Below are positions 1 to 7,176 of a DNA stretch of 21,958 nucleotides, piece after piece. The first letter of the stretch is position 1. Each line of letters begins with the position of its first letter. Where the stretch lies: the NCBI GenBank assembly GCA_002409625.1, contig DHNY01000012.1:1-21958 (forward strand), read 5' to 3'. The notes below the pieces were generated by a model. That model had not been told where the DNA came from, did no database searches, and was given only the letters and a program-made list of their open reading frames with translations. Source of the stretch: Anaerolineaceae bacterium UBA5404 (GTDB lineage Bacteria; Chloroflexota; Anaerolineae; Anaerolineales; Anaerolineaceae). The position numbers were made by a program, and so were the translations under genes.

Positions 1-731
1 CCGATGACCTACAAAAAGCCGCCGAGCGTGGCGAACCATCTCATGTTTGGCGTGAGGGGCAAGACCGTCGCCTAAAAATGATTATCGATGCCGCCGGCGA
101 ACGCCTCAACGGCACCGTCTTCGTGGATGGCTGCGGCGTTGGCATGTATGTAAAACACCTGGCACCCCTCTCTGGAAAAATCGTCGGCATGGATATCGAA
201 TTCCCGCGCGTGCAAGACACCCGCGCCTACTCCCCTAACGTCTTTTGCGGTGCTGGCGAATACCTGGCATTGCCCAGCAACAGCGTGGACCTATTGCTCA
301 GCCATGAAGTGCTTGAACACGTCCAAGATGACCAGCTTGCCATCCGCGAAATGGTGCGCGTGCTCAAACCAGGTGGACGCATTGTATTATTTTGCCCCAA
401 CCGTGGCTACCCCTTTGAAACTCATGGCATATATCGCAAGGGCAAGTATCACTTTGGCAACATCCCCTTGGTCAACTGGTTGCCGCGAAAATGGCGTGAC
501 AAACTCGCCCCACATGTTGAAATTTACACCCGCAAAGACTTGCGCAAACTGTTCAAAGGCTTACCCGTAAAGTTCATCACCCAACGCACCGTCTTTGGCG
601 GCTACGACAACATCATCCAGCGTCGTCCCCGCTTAGGTAAAGCCTTGCGCGGCTTCCTCTACGCACTCGAAAAAACCCCGCTCCAACGCTTGGGTCTTTC
701 ACACTATTGGGTGATTGAAAAACTTAGCTGA
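1..731 (+). CDS. Class I SAM-dependent methyltransferase, 5' end cut by the window
   Basis: The frame is open from base 3, 25 codons before the first ATG at 78, and those codons read like the usual N-terminus of this family (…PSHVWREGQDRRLKMI). The gene therefore almost certainly begins outside the window, and the ATG at 78 is internal. Counting from that ATG, motif I of the Rossmann methyltransferase fold is VDGCGVG (residues 16-22). The acidic SAM-ribose position follows in GMDIE (37-41), then the SHEVLEHV motif (75-82) and LKPGG (96-100), the order expected of a Methyltransf_11-type domain. It should transfer a methyl group from S-adenosylmethionine in the cytoplasm. The acceptor is unknown; a sugar or lipid intermediate of surface polysaccharide synthesis is one possibility. 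No partner gene is visible downstream. The family call is secure; the substrate is not. Confidence 0.85.
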   Translation, partial: DDLQKAAERGEPSHVWREGQDRRLKMIIDAAGERLNGTVFVDGCGVGMYVKHLAPLSGKIVGMDIEFPRVQDTRAYSPNVFCGAGEYLALPSNSVDLLLSHEVLEHVQDDQLAIREMVRVLKPGGRIVLFCPNRGYPFETHGIYRKGKYHFGNIPLVNWLPRKWRDKLAPHVEIYTRKDLRKLFKGLPVKFITQRTVFGGYDNIIQRRPRLGKALRGFLYALEKTPLQRLGLSHYWVIEKLS

Positions 732-921
732 GCTCGCCTCTACCTCCGGTCAGGTTAAGGTAAGCATAGCATTCCATCCGCATTTTAACCGAACCAAGGA
801 CTTAATTACCCCTATATTAAGCCGACATTTAGTTGCGTGCAAAGCAGATAAAGCATCATTCCTCGGCGAGACGCCTCAGGGATCGTTCTCACATACTGTC
901 AAAAGCATTGTCAAACAATAT
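732..921. other. Gene-free gap with one copy of the GGCGAGACGCC dispersed repeat
   Basis: No convincing gene lies between the methyltransferase stop and the terminator of the leftward subtilase gene. A short + frame from 715 has no family-like features and crosses the repeat, so I do not call it. Bases 865-877 (GGCGAGACGCCTC) match 5132-5144 exactly and belong to a repeat family that recurs in other gaps of this window. Confidence 0.6.
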
Positions 922-948
922 ACAAAAAGCCAGGCGTTTCTGCCTGGC
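922..948 (-). terminator. Rho-independent terminator of the subtilase gene
   Basis: Read leftward, GCCAGGC and GCCTGGC (942-948 and 929-935) form a 7-bp stem with a 6-nt loop, followed by a TTTTT run at 928-924. It lies 35 bases beyond the stop codon of the subtilase gene, as expected for an intrinsic terminator. Confidence 0.8.
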
Positions 949-982
949 GATTGTCATTATTCAAATAAAGCAAGGAAAAGCT

Positions 983-2575
983 CTAACCGTCTTTTAGCAC
1001 AAGTTTCACTGCCTCGAGCAGATTGAAAATTGGATAGGTCTGGCGTTTATCCGCGGGTCGACCTTCAACCAAATCATACGCCACTTCTGTTGAGGTCTTA
1101 ATCAAAATCTGTTTCAACTGATCCGAGGTCAGCGTTTTATCAAGCGACCACAAGAATCCCAAACCACCCGCTACGATCGGCGCGGATTGAGAGGTGCCAC
1201 CCATCACATCATAACCGCCCGGCACTGTGCTGCGGATTTCATAGCCCGGCGCGACAATCGTGACGCCTTCGCCATAATTGCTGCTGCGGATGAGTGGATA
1301 CTTGCCATCGCGCGTTTTTTCTTCAAAAGCGCCAACCAACACGATGCTGTCAAAAACCTCTTTCTGCGCCAATTCAAGACGATCACTTACACCCAAAGAC
1401 TTGTGCACCACCTCCGAACCCAGGCAGTTTTCCGTGTTTAAGGTGGAAAAATAACCATTGCGATAGACATCCAAGCCACTATTCCCAGCCGATTGCACCA
1501 GAATAAAGTCCTTTCCCAGTTGTTTGAGCAACCAGATATAGACCGAGAAAATTGAAGAAGACTCAACATCCCAGGCAATATTGGCGTCCAAGGGGATATC
1601 TGAGCCCATCGAGTAATTGATTACTTTCATGTCTGCATCAACCAGGTCAACCAGGAATTTGAGATGGTGACATTGTGTGGCATACTGCCCCATCTCAACC
1701 TTGCCCGGATAGCGATAGGAATCCAGAACGGTAATCTGCGCGCCAGGCATAATTTGCTGCACAATGCCCGCCACGTGCGTGCCATGTTCCTGTGGCGCGC
1801 TCATATCCTCTTGCTCTTTGCTAATGTAAGCCAGGTTCAAATCAGGGTGCGTGGTGTCAAAGCCATCATCCACCACCGCAACTTTCACAAATTCCTTAGG
1901 CATTGATGCCTGCGCTTCTTTGAGCTTGATGACCTCATACCACCATTCATTTTCTGGTTTTTGTTGCGATGGCACATCTTGCCAGGTATCCTCGCTCTCA
2001 TTGCCAGGCGCCTTCTCTATTGATTGGCGTGCCAAACTGCTCGCACCCACGGTAGAGCCAGCTAAATTCAAATGCGCGTAGAGAACCTGATCTTTCGCCA
2101 TTAGCTCATTAGCCAAAGCCTCAAGCTCCTGACGATTGCGTGGCTTGATGCGCACTTGCCGTTGATAAAGGCGCGGAAAACGGCCCACAATGCGGGCATC
2201 TTCCCCAGGGAACCACGAAAGGATTTCTTCATCCTCCACATCATGACGCACAATCACAACAATGATATTGTCGATATAGCCGTCTTCTTTCTCGTTATCA
2301 ATAACAACATGTTCTTCCTCAATGGGATGGACGGTATTCTCGTTCTGGGTCACAGCCGGTTCTGTTTGGGTCGGTGTTACGACTTCGGTTTCATTTGATG
2401 GCGCCTGGGTTTCCGGCACTGATGTTGGCTGGGTATCTGACATGGGTGTTGAAGTTGGTGTCGCTGGCACGGTGGGTTCTGAGGGTTTTTCTGGCTCTTT
2501 TACACCAGGTGAGGCACAAGCAGAACTAAACAAAACCAAACATAAAATGAGTATGGATAATATTTTTCTTGTCAT
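983..2575 (-). CDS. Subtilisin-like serine protease (S8 family), predicted lipoprotein
   Basis: This is a peptidase of family S8, predicted to be exported and anchored to the outer face of the membrane. I start it at the ATG at 2575, not at the longer frame opening at 2623, because CAGGGAG stands 7 bases ahead and the protein then opens with a clean lipoprotein signal: MTRK, a hydrophobic run, and FSSAC with the lipid-bearing Cys at residue 20. Residues 22-90 are a Pro/Thr/Ser/Glu-rich linker without predicted fold. Residues about 103-175 could be a propeptide or inhibitor-like domain. The catalytic triad is Asp236 (VAVVDDG), His264 (HGTHVAG) and Ser462 (GGTSQSAP), with the oxyanion Asn365 in SAGNSG. 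All are intact, so the enzyme should be active. Neighbours on the same strand are a GH13 enzyme and a TetR regulator, but a 131-bp gap and its own promoter suggest separate transcription. The substrate is unknown. Confidence 0.9.
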   Translation of the reverse strand: MTRKILSILILCLVLFSSACASPGVKEPEKPSEPTVPATPTSTPMSDTQPTSVPETQAPSNETEVVTPTQTEPAVTQNENTVHPIEEEHVVIDNEKEDGYIDNIIVVIVRHDVEDEEILSWFPGEDARIVGRFPRLYQRQVRIKPRNRQELEALANELMAKDQVLYAHLNLAGSTVGASSLARQSIEKAPGNESEDTWQDVPSQQKPENEWWYEVIKLKEAQASMPKEFVKVAVVDDGFDTTHPDLNLAYISKEQEDMSAPQEHGTHVAGIVQQIMPGAQITVLDSYRYPGKVEMGQYATQCHHLKFLVDLVDADMKVINYSMGSDIPLDANIAWDVESSSIFSVYIWLLKQLGKDFILVQSAGNSGLDVYRNGYFSTLNTENCLGSEVVHKSLGVSDRLELAQKEVFDSIVLVGAFEEKTRDGKYPLIRSSNYGEGVTIVAPGYEIRSTVPGGYDVMGGTSQSAPIVAGGLGFLWSLDKTLTSDQLKQILIKTSTEVAYDLVEGRPADKRQTYPIFNLLEAVKLVLKDG

Positions 2576-2646
2576 ATCAACTCCCTGAATGATTGCTCTT
2601 AAATGCCTTTCACTTAGGCTCAACCATCACGATTTAAGATGAAAAA

Positions 2647-2655
2647 AGTATATCA
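2647..2655 (-). promoter_or_regulatory. Extended -10 promoter candidate for the subtilase gene
   Basis: Read leftward this is TGATATACT, that is TGN followed by a good -10 (TATACT). No clear -35 lies 16-18 bases upstream, which an extended -10 can tolerate. Transcription would start near 2640, about 65 bases before the ATG at 2575. Confidence 0.4.
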
Positions 2656-2706
2656 CCGAGTTATTTAGAGCTGATAAAGACCCCCAAAAAAAGCTGTTGT
2701 TAAAAG

Positions 2707-4071
2707 CTAGTCAACGCGGTTGACCAAAACACGTCCCCAATTGGCTGGCACAGTGATATGCAAAAAACCTTGCGCATTCACATGGCTTACAAAGCTTTCA
2801 TCCAAAGCATCCACAAAACGCCAATTTTCGTAGCCATTTAAAGGTAAATTAACTTCAGCGGGTTCTTCCGCGCTATTTACCACGATCAAGGCGATTTCAC
2901 CGCCGGCATGACGGGCAAAGGCATATTGATTCGCACTGACCAAAAGCTCACGATAATCCCCAAGGCACAAAGGCGAAATCTTTTGTCGCAAACTGGACAG
3001 GCGGGCAATTAATCCACGCAGGTCAACTTGTGCGTTTTTTTGCAAATCAAGCAAGTCAAAAGGCGGACGTAAGTTCCAGTCATCGTTTTGTTTAAAGCCT
3101 TCAAAACCAAATTCACTACCATAATATACCGATGGCAAACCAGGCGCGCAATACATGAGCAGATAAACCAGTCCCAAATGCGCTGGATTGCGTAATTGGC
3201 TGGTAATTCGACTAACGTCGTGGTTATCCACAAAGTTATACTGGGTCTTCAATTCAAGATACATGCCACCTGTCCCAAACTGGCGACCCAGGCTATGAGC
3301 AAGCTCGAAGAAATTACCGTCGTTCAGCGCGGACCAAAAGCCCTTGTAAAGCTCATAGTTGGTTGTGGCATGCAAACTTTGCGGGTTTGCCCAACGCCGA
3401 TAGTCGCCATGGATCACTTCGCCCATCAACCACAATTCCGGGTCAAGCTGATTGCAATAAGCACGCAAATCGCGCATGAAGTCAAAGCTAAGCACATCGG
3501 CAGCATCAAGACGGATGCCATCAATGTCAAACCACTCTTTCCACATGGCAATCGCGCCAAAAAGATGGTCCCTTACTTCAGGGTGCGCCAGGTTAAGCTT
3601 GACCAGGTCAAAGTGCCCGCTCCAGGCTTCGTAGCTAAAGGGGTCGCCATAGGGGCTTTTTTGGTCAAAGCGCAGTCCGGCAAACCAATCTTTGTAAGCA
3701 GAGGATTGTCCGTGCGCCAAAAGGTCCTTAAACGCCCAAAAGTCCCGACCCACGTGGTTAAAAACGCCGTCAAGCACCAAAGCCATCCCACGCCTTTTGA
3801 GCTCGAGGGCAAAATCGCGTAAATCTTGCCGGGTGCCAAGCCGACGGTCAACTTCGTAATAATTCGCGGTGTCATAGCCATGCGTTGTGCTCTCGAACAC
3901 CGGACCCAGATAAATGGCATTCACGCCAAGGGCTTGAATATGGTCAAGCCACTCAAACATCTTTTGCAGTCGGGAAACAGGCATACTGTTAAAATCATTC
4001 CGATGCGGCGCCTCGCAGGCTCCCAGTGGATAGAGATGATAAAAAATACTGTTTTGATTAATACGTGTCAC
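2707..4071 (-). CDS. GH13 alpha-amylase family glycoside hydrolase
   Basis: A 454-residue enzyme of glycoside hydrolase family 13, which cleaves alpha-glucosidic bonds in starch or maltodextrins. The four conserved regions appear in order: DGVFNHVG (101-108), GIRLDAAD (185-192, nucleophile Asp189), GEVIHGD (217-223, acid/base Glu218) and FVDNHDVSR (280-288, stabiliser Asp285). The catalytic residues are complete. There is no signal peptide and no N-terminal carbohydrate-binding domain; the barrel begins almost at once (SIFYHLYPLG). The enzyme is therefore probably cytoplasmic and acts on imported maltodextrins, like cyclomaltodextrinase or neopullulanase relatives, though shorter than those. 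The start is GTG at 4071, with GGAG 5 bases ahead. It lies 49 bases downstream of the TetR gene on the same strand, so co-transcription is likely. The exact specificity is not resolvable. Confidence 0.9.
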   Translation of the reverse strand: MTRINQNSIFYHLYPLGACEAPHRNDFNSMPVSRLQKMFEWLDHIQALGVNAIYLGPVFESTTHGYDTANYYEVDRRLGTRQDLRDFALELKRRGMALVLDGVFNHVGRDFWAFKDLLAHGQSSAYKDWFAGLRFDQKSPYGDPFSYEAWSGHFDLVKLNLAHPEVRDHLFGAIAMWKEWFDIDGIRLDAADVLSFDFMRDLRAYCNQLDPELWLMGEVIHGDYRRWANPQSLHATTNYELYKGFWSALNDGNFFELAHSLGRQFGTGGMYLELKTQYNFVDNHDVSRITSQLRNPAHLGLVYLLMYCAPGLPSVYYGSEFGFEGFKQNDDWNLRPPFDLLDLQKNAQVDLRGLIARLSSLRQKISPLCLGDYRELLVSANQYAFARHAGGEIALIVVNSAEEPAEVNLPLNGYENWRFVDALDESFVSHVNAQGFLHITVPANWGRVLVNRVD

Positions 4072-4120
4072 AATAACTCCAATAAAAAAATTTTTGCTTT
4101 TGTTTAAAAACTTGAGAAAT

Positions 4121-4687
4121 TTACGAGAAAATACCGTGCATGAATTGATGGCGCGCTTGTTGGGCTAACTCGTCATCCAAAGCTAAGCGATCTTCCAGAG
4201 CTTGCTGAACATAGGCATTGATGACGCCCAAAAGGCTGATCATATAGGCTTTTGAACGCCCGCGCATGTTGCCATGCTGACGTTCAGCAGCTTTGAACAT
4301 TGCCATGATAGCTTGCTCTTGGGCAGCAATCCAAGGCTTGATGATTTGCCGGCTCTCACTGCGCGAGGGTCCTGTGCGAAGGGATAAGAGCAGCTGGTAA
4401 AGCTGCAAATCTCTTGAGGCAAAGAGGAAGTAAGCCTCAATAACGCGTTGAATATTCAAGGTTAAATCCCGGCGGTAATGACAAGCCGCTTCCAGCAAAC
4501 TTAAGAAAGGTTTAAAGCGTTCCTCAAGGATGCTTTCAAGTAAGCCCTGTTTATTGCCAAAATAGTGGTAAAGCGTGGGCTTGGTGATTTCGGCTCGGTC
4601 ACAAATTTCTTGCACGCCGGTAGCTTCATAGCCGTTTTGCGCAAAAAGCACCAACCCGATCTCTAAAATGCGTTGTCTATTACTCAT
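4121..4687 (-). CDS. TetR/AcrR-family transcriptional regulator
   Basis: A 188-residue one-component repressor. The N-terminal helix-turn-helix is typical of TetR: RQRILEIGLVLFAQNGYEATGVQEICDRAEITKPTLYHYFGNKQGLL (about residues 4-50), with the TLYHYFGNK recognition-helix signature. The rest is an all-helical ligand and dimer domain with no further recognisable identity. The ATG at 4687 sits exactly 7 bases after the -10 hexamer and has no Shine-Dalgarno sequence, so the mRNA is probably leaderless. A palindrome lies between the -35 and -10 of this promoter, which fits autorepression. The GH13 gene follows after 49 bases and may be controlled from the same promoter. The ligand is unknown. Confidence 0.9.
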   Translation of the reverse strand: MSNRQRILEIGLVLFAQNGYEATGVQEICDRAEITKPTLYHYFGNKQGLLESILEERFKPFLSLLEAACHYRRDLTLNIQRVIEAYFLFASRDLQLYQLLLSLRTGPSRSESRQIIKPWIAAQEQAIMAMFKAAERQHGNMRGRSKAYMISLLGVINAYVQQALEDRLALDDELAQQARHQFMHGIFS

Positions 4688-4693
4688 GTCTTT

Positions 4694-4722
4694 AGTATAC
4701 CGAAAGGTATAGACGGTGTCAA
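4694..4722 (-). promoter_or_regulatory. Sigma-70 promoter and palindromic operator of the TetR gene
   Basis: Read leftward there is a perfect -35 TTGACA (4722-4717), a 17-base spacer and TATACT as -10 (4699-4694). The palindrome TATACCGAAAGGTATA (4696-4711 on the + strand) covers most of the -10 and the adjacent spacer, a position where a bound repressor would block polymerase. Only 6 bases separate the -10 from the ATG. Confidence 0.75.
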
Positions 4723-5226
4723 GAAAAAATTGTCAAAGATGCTAAATCTATTCTTTTGATGGTCATGGAGAGAACGCTATGACGAACAAGAGGTCACAAT
4801 GTCGAATGGTATTCTCACTTCCAACTTTGCTGAATGAAAAATATTTTTTTCATTTCGGGAACATTACGCTAAACAATTGCAAATGTAAGCCCAGCATCGG
4901 AACCAATACACGATGGTTTTGGCTTCCTATACTTTCTGCCCTTCGGTGGGACATCGAGGGCATCGGAGGGCGAAGCATCCAAGCATTGAATGCCACCGTT
5001 GTTATTTTTTGATCGCGCCGGTGTCCTCACCGAGCGCCCAAACATATCCGTAGGCGTCTCGCCCTGCGTTCTACTCGATTGCGGCGGTGTCTCGCCGTAG
5101 GCAATAAACCATACTTTCAGATAATGCCCGAGGCGAGACGCCTCGGGGTTTAGTCTGCTTATTTTGCTATTTTTAAGCAGAAAAGTATCGACTAAAAACT
5201 TTTTTAGCAAACCTTCATGTAAAAAC
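4723..5226. repeat. Repeat-rich gene-free region with GGCGTCTCGCC copies
   Basis: About 500 bases without a credible gene. The core GGCGTCTCGCC occurs at 5053-5063, with one mismatch at 5086-5096, and inverted at 5132-5142. Bases 5013-5036 match 17703-17726 exactly as reverse complement over 24 nt. Near the right end, TCTGCTT (5154-5160) and AAGCAGA (5175-5181) could pair, as could CTAAAAA (5192-5198) and TTTTTAG (5201-5207). Either might end transcription of the leftward ABC genes, but neither is a classical GC stem followed by a T run. Confidence 0.6.
5127..5147. repeat. Perfect inverted repeat, 9-bp arms, 3-nt loop
   Basis: CCCGAGGCG and CGCCTCGGG flank AGA. The hairpin is strong but has no T run on either strand, so it resembles a REP-like repeat element more than a terminator. 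Its inner part is the dispersed core GGCGAGACGCC. Confidence 0.75.
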
Positions 5227-7176
5227 TCAAGCCACCAAACTGCTATGCCCTTGCTCCAGGTAGTACTTCGCCTGGGCGTCCCACATTGAGCGATACAAGC
5301 CCTGTAAGCCCAAGAGCTCATCATGCGTGCCACGCTCAACCACCTCACCCTCGTTGAAGACCAAAATGTCCGAACAAAAACGGCACGAAGACATGCGATG
5401 CGAGATAAACACGGTCGTCTTATCCTGGATCAAATCGTTCAGGTGGGCATAGATATCCGCCTCACTAATCGGGTCCAGCGCGGCAGTCGGCTCGTCCAAA
5501 ATCATCACCGAGCCCTGGTTATACAAAGCACGCGCAATGGCAATTTTTTGCTGTTCGCCACCGCTAAAGTGCTTCACTTGGCCATGAACAGACACCACAT
5601 CCGTTTCCAAGCCCTCGCCTTCCGCTTCAAGCTCTGCCAAACGCTCGCCAAAACCTGCCATGGTCAAGCACTCACGCACGCGCGCCTCGTCAAATTCCTC
5701 AGCACTGGCAACGTTTTCAGCCAGAGGAAAAGCGAAAAGCTGAAAATCCTGAAAAACCACCGAGAACAGGCGCAGATATTCCTTATAGTCATATTTGCGA
5801 ATGTCCACACCGTTGAGCAAAATGCGCCCTTCGGTCGGCTCATACAGCCGGCACAGCAAAAGGATAAAGGTCGTCTTGCCCGCGCCGTTTAAACCCACCA
5901 CGGCATGGCGTTTTTTCATGTCCAGGCTCACGTTCACATTGCGCAGTGCCCAACGATCTGAGCCAGGGTACTTGAAACTCACGTTTTCCATCTCTAACAG
6001 CACCTCATTATCGTTGCGTTTTTCAACGGGAATCGAGCCGGTTTCAAACTTGTTCTCCAAACTCACATAATCCTGTATGTCACGATAATACGGAATCCTG
6101 CGCACAACGGTCATGATGTTTTCGTTGATTGAAAGCCAGGATTTACTCACCTGAATAAGGCTATTGGCATAGGTCACCAACATCGCCACGGGCACCGCAC
6201 CAGTCAGCACCTTCGCTCCTGCCAACAACCAAGCAACCAAGAGGAAAACCAAGGCACTCACATCACCGTTGATGGTTTGTCGGATTCCAACATTCATCCA
6301 GGCGGCAAAAAATACAGACGTTTTGTCCAACAATTCTCCTAACCAAGTCCTAATCATTGGAATTATGTCATTGAGTTGGTACAAGGCATAATCCTTGGTT
6401 GAGAAAATGACTTGTTGGTTCAAATACATGATGTCGGCTTCTACCTTGATATGCTCTTCGTGTAATTTTCGCTCTTTTCGGGCGAGCTCATTGTTAGATT
6501 TGCGTGCAAGTGTCGAAACCAAAAATATCGAAATAAATGCCAGAGGCAAAGCCAGCCAAGGTTGGGCAAGCGTGCGCATCCAACCGCCTTGCACAGGTTT
6601 GGCAATCAGCATCACCACGGTCAAAGAGATGGAGGTGAGCAAACTCAACACGTCCCCTAACACAGCGAAAAGACTTACAAAGAACGCGCTCAAATTTCCT
6701 TCATACTGCATAGATTGGAAGGCACGTTGAAAGGCGCTCTTCTTCTCACTGTCTTGTGAGCTGGGGTAGTCCAGGGTCATTGGTTTATGATACATTTTAG
6801 TAGCAAACAAACCGTATACCTTCTCACCGCTTATTCTTCCGACTTTCATAAGGTAGTTTTCCAAAAGGTTCACCACGATGGTTGTCACAACCATGATCAA
6901 GCCCCAAAGCCAGGCTTTATCCCAATTTTTGCTCATAAAACCATCTAACACCGGCGCAATGAGCAATATTGGCGCATAAATGGTTCCCAGATTCACCAAG
7001 GTGTGCAAAAGCATCAAAGGCATAAAAGATCGGTCAAGGCTATGAACTTCTTTTAGCACCCATCGCAAGGTTTGCCAGCCTTGTTTTCTTTGTTCTTTTT
7101 TAGTCATCGTGTTTTCATTGTTTTCCATTTTTTCCAACTCTCTATCGCCTTGTTTCTTTTCTTGCTTTGCGCTCAT
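5227..7176 (-). CDS. ABC exporter half-transporter (permease-ATPase fusion), second of a pair
   Basis: A 649-residue type-I ABC exporter subunit. A charged cytoplasmic N-terminus (1-48, Lys/Glu-rich) precedes about six membrane segments (roughly 50-78, 88-108, 163-192, 205-222, 283-300, 305-340). The ATPase domain follows: Walker A GLNGAGKTT (428-436), Q-loop Gln476, signature FSGGEQQ (537-543), Walker B VMILDE with Asp561/Glu562, and switch His593. All nucleotide-binding residues are intact. The start at 7176 overlaps the stop of the upstream half-transporter by ATGA and has GGAGG 7 bases ahead, so the two are translationally coupled and probably form a heterodimer. No C39 peptidase domain is present, so it would not mature a double-glycine leader peptide. 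The substrate is unknown; a peptide, drug or lipid is possible. Confidence 0.9.
   Translation of the reverse strand: MSAKQEKKQGDRELEKMENNENTMTKKEQRKQGWQTLRWVLKEVHSLDRSFMPLMLLHTLVNLGTIYAPILLIAPVLDGFMSKNWDKAWLWGLIMVVTTIVVNLLENYLMKVGRISGEKVYGLFATKMYHKPMTLDYPSSQDSEKKSAFQRAFQSMQYEGNLSAFFVSLFAVLGDVLSLLTSISLTVVMLIAKPVQGGWMRTLAQPWLALPLAFISIFLVSTLARKSNNELARKERKLHEEHIKVEADIMYLNQQVIFSTKDYALYQLNDIIPMIRTWLGELLDKTSVFFAAWMNVGIRQTINGDVSALVFLLVAWLLAGAKVLTGAVPVAMLVTYANSLIQVSKSWLSINENIMTVVRRIPYYRDIQDYVSLENKFETGSIPVEKRNDNEVLLEMENVSFKYPGSDRWALRNVNVSLDMKKRHAVVGLNGAGKTTFILLLCRLYEPTEGRILLNGVDIRKYDYKEYLRLFSVVFQDFQLFAFPLAENVASAEEFDEARVRECLTMAGFGERLAELEAEGEGLETDVVSVHGQVKHFSGGEQQKIAIARALYNQGSVMILDEPTAALDPISEADIYAHLNDLIQDKTTVFISHRMSSCRFCSDILVFNEGEVVERGTHDELLGLQGLYRSMWDAQAKYYLEQGHSSLVA

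Noticed and set aside
78..78. ATG 78 as the true start of the methyltransferase
   Set aside because: The frame remains open to the window edge with family-like residues, so the start lies upstream.
2576..2623. Longer start (2623) for the subtilase
   Set aside because: It would place 16 residues before a typical lipoprotein signal peptide; ATG 2575 has the better ribosome binding site.
3196..3822. 208-codon + frame opposite the GH13 gene
   Set aside because: It is antisense to a complete GH13 enzyme with all catalytic motifs, has no recognisable domain and no ribosome binding site of note.
4779..5012. 77-codon + frame in the gap before the ABC genes
   Set aside because: It has no domain or convincing ribosome binding site and runs into repeat sequence.
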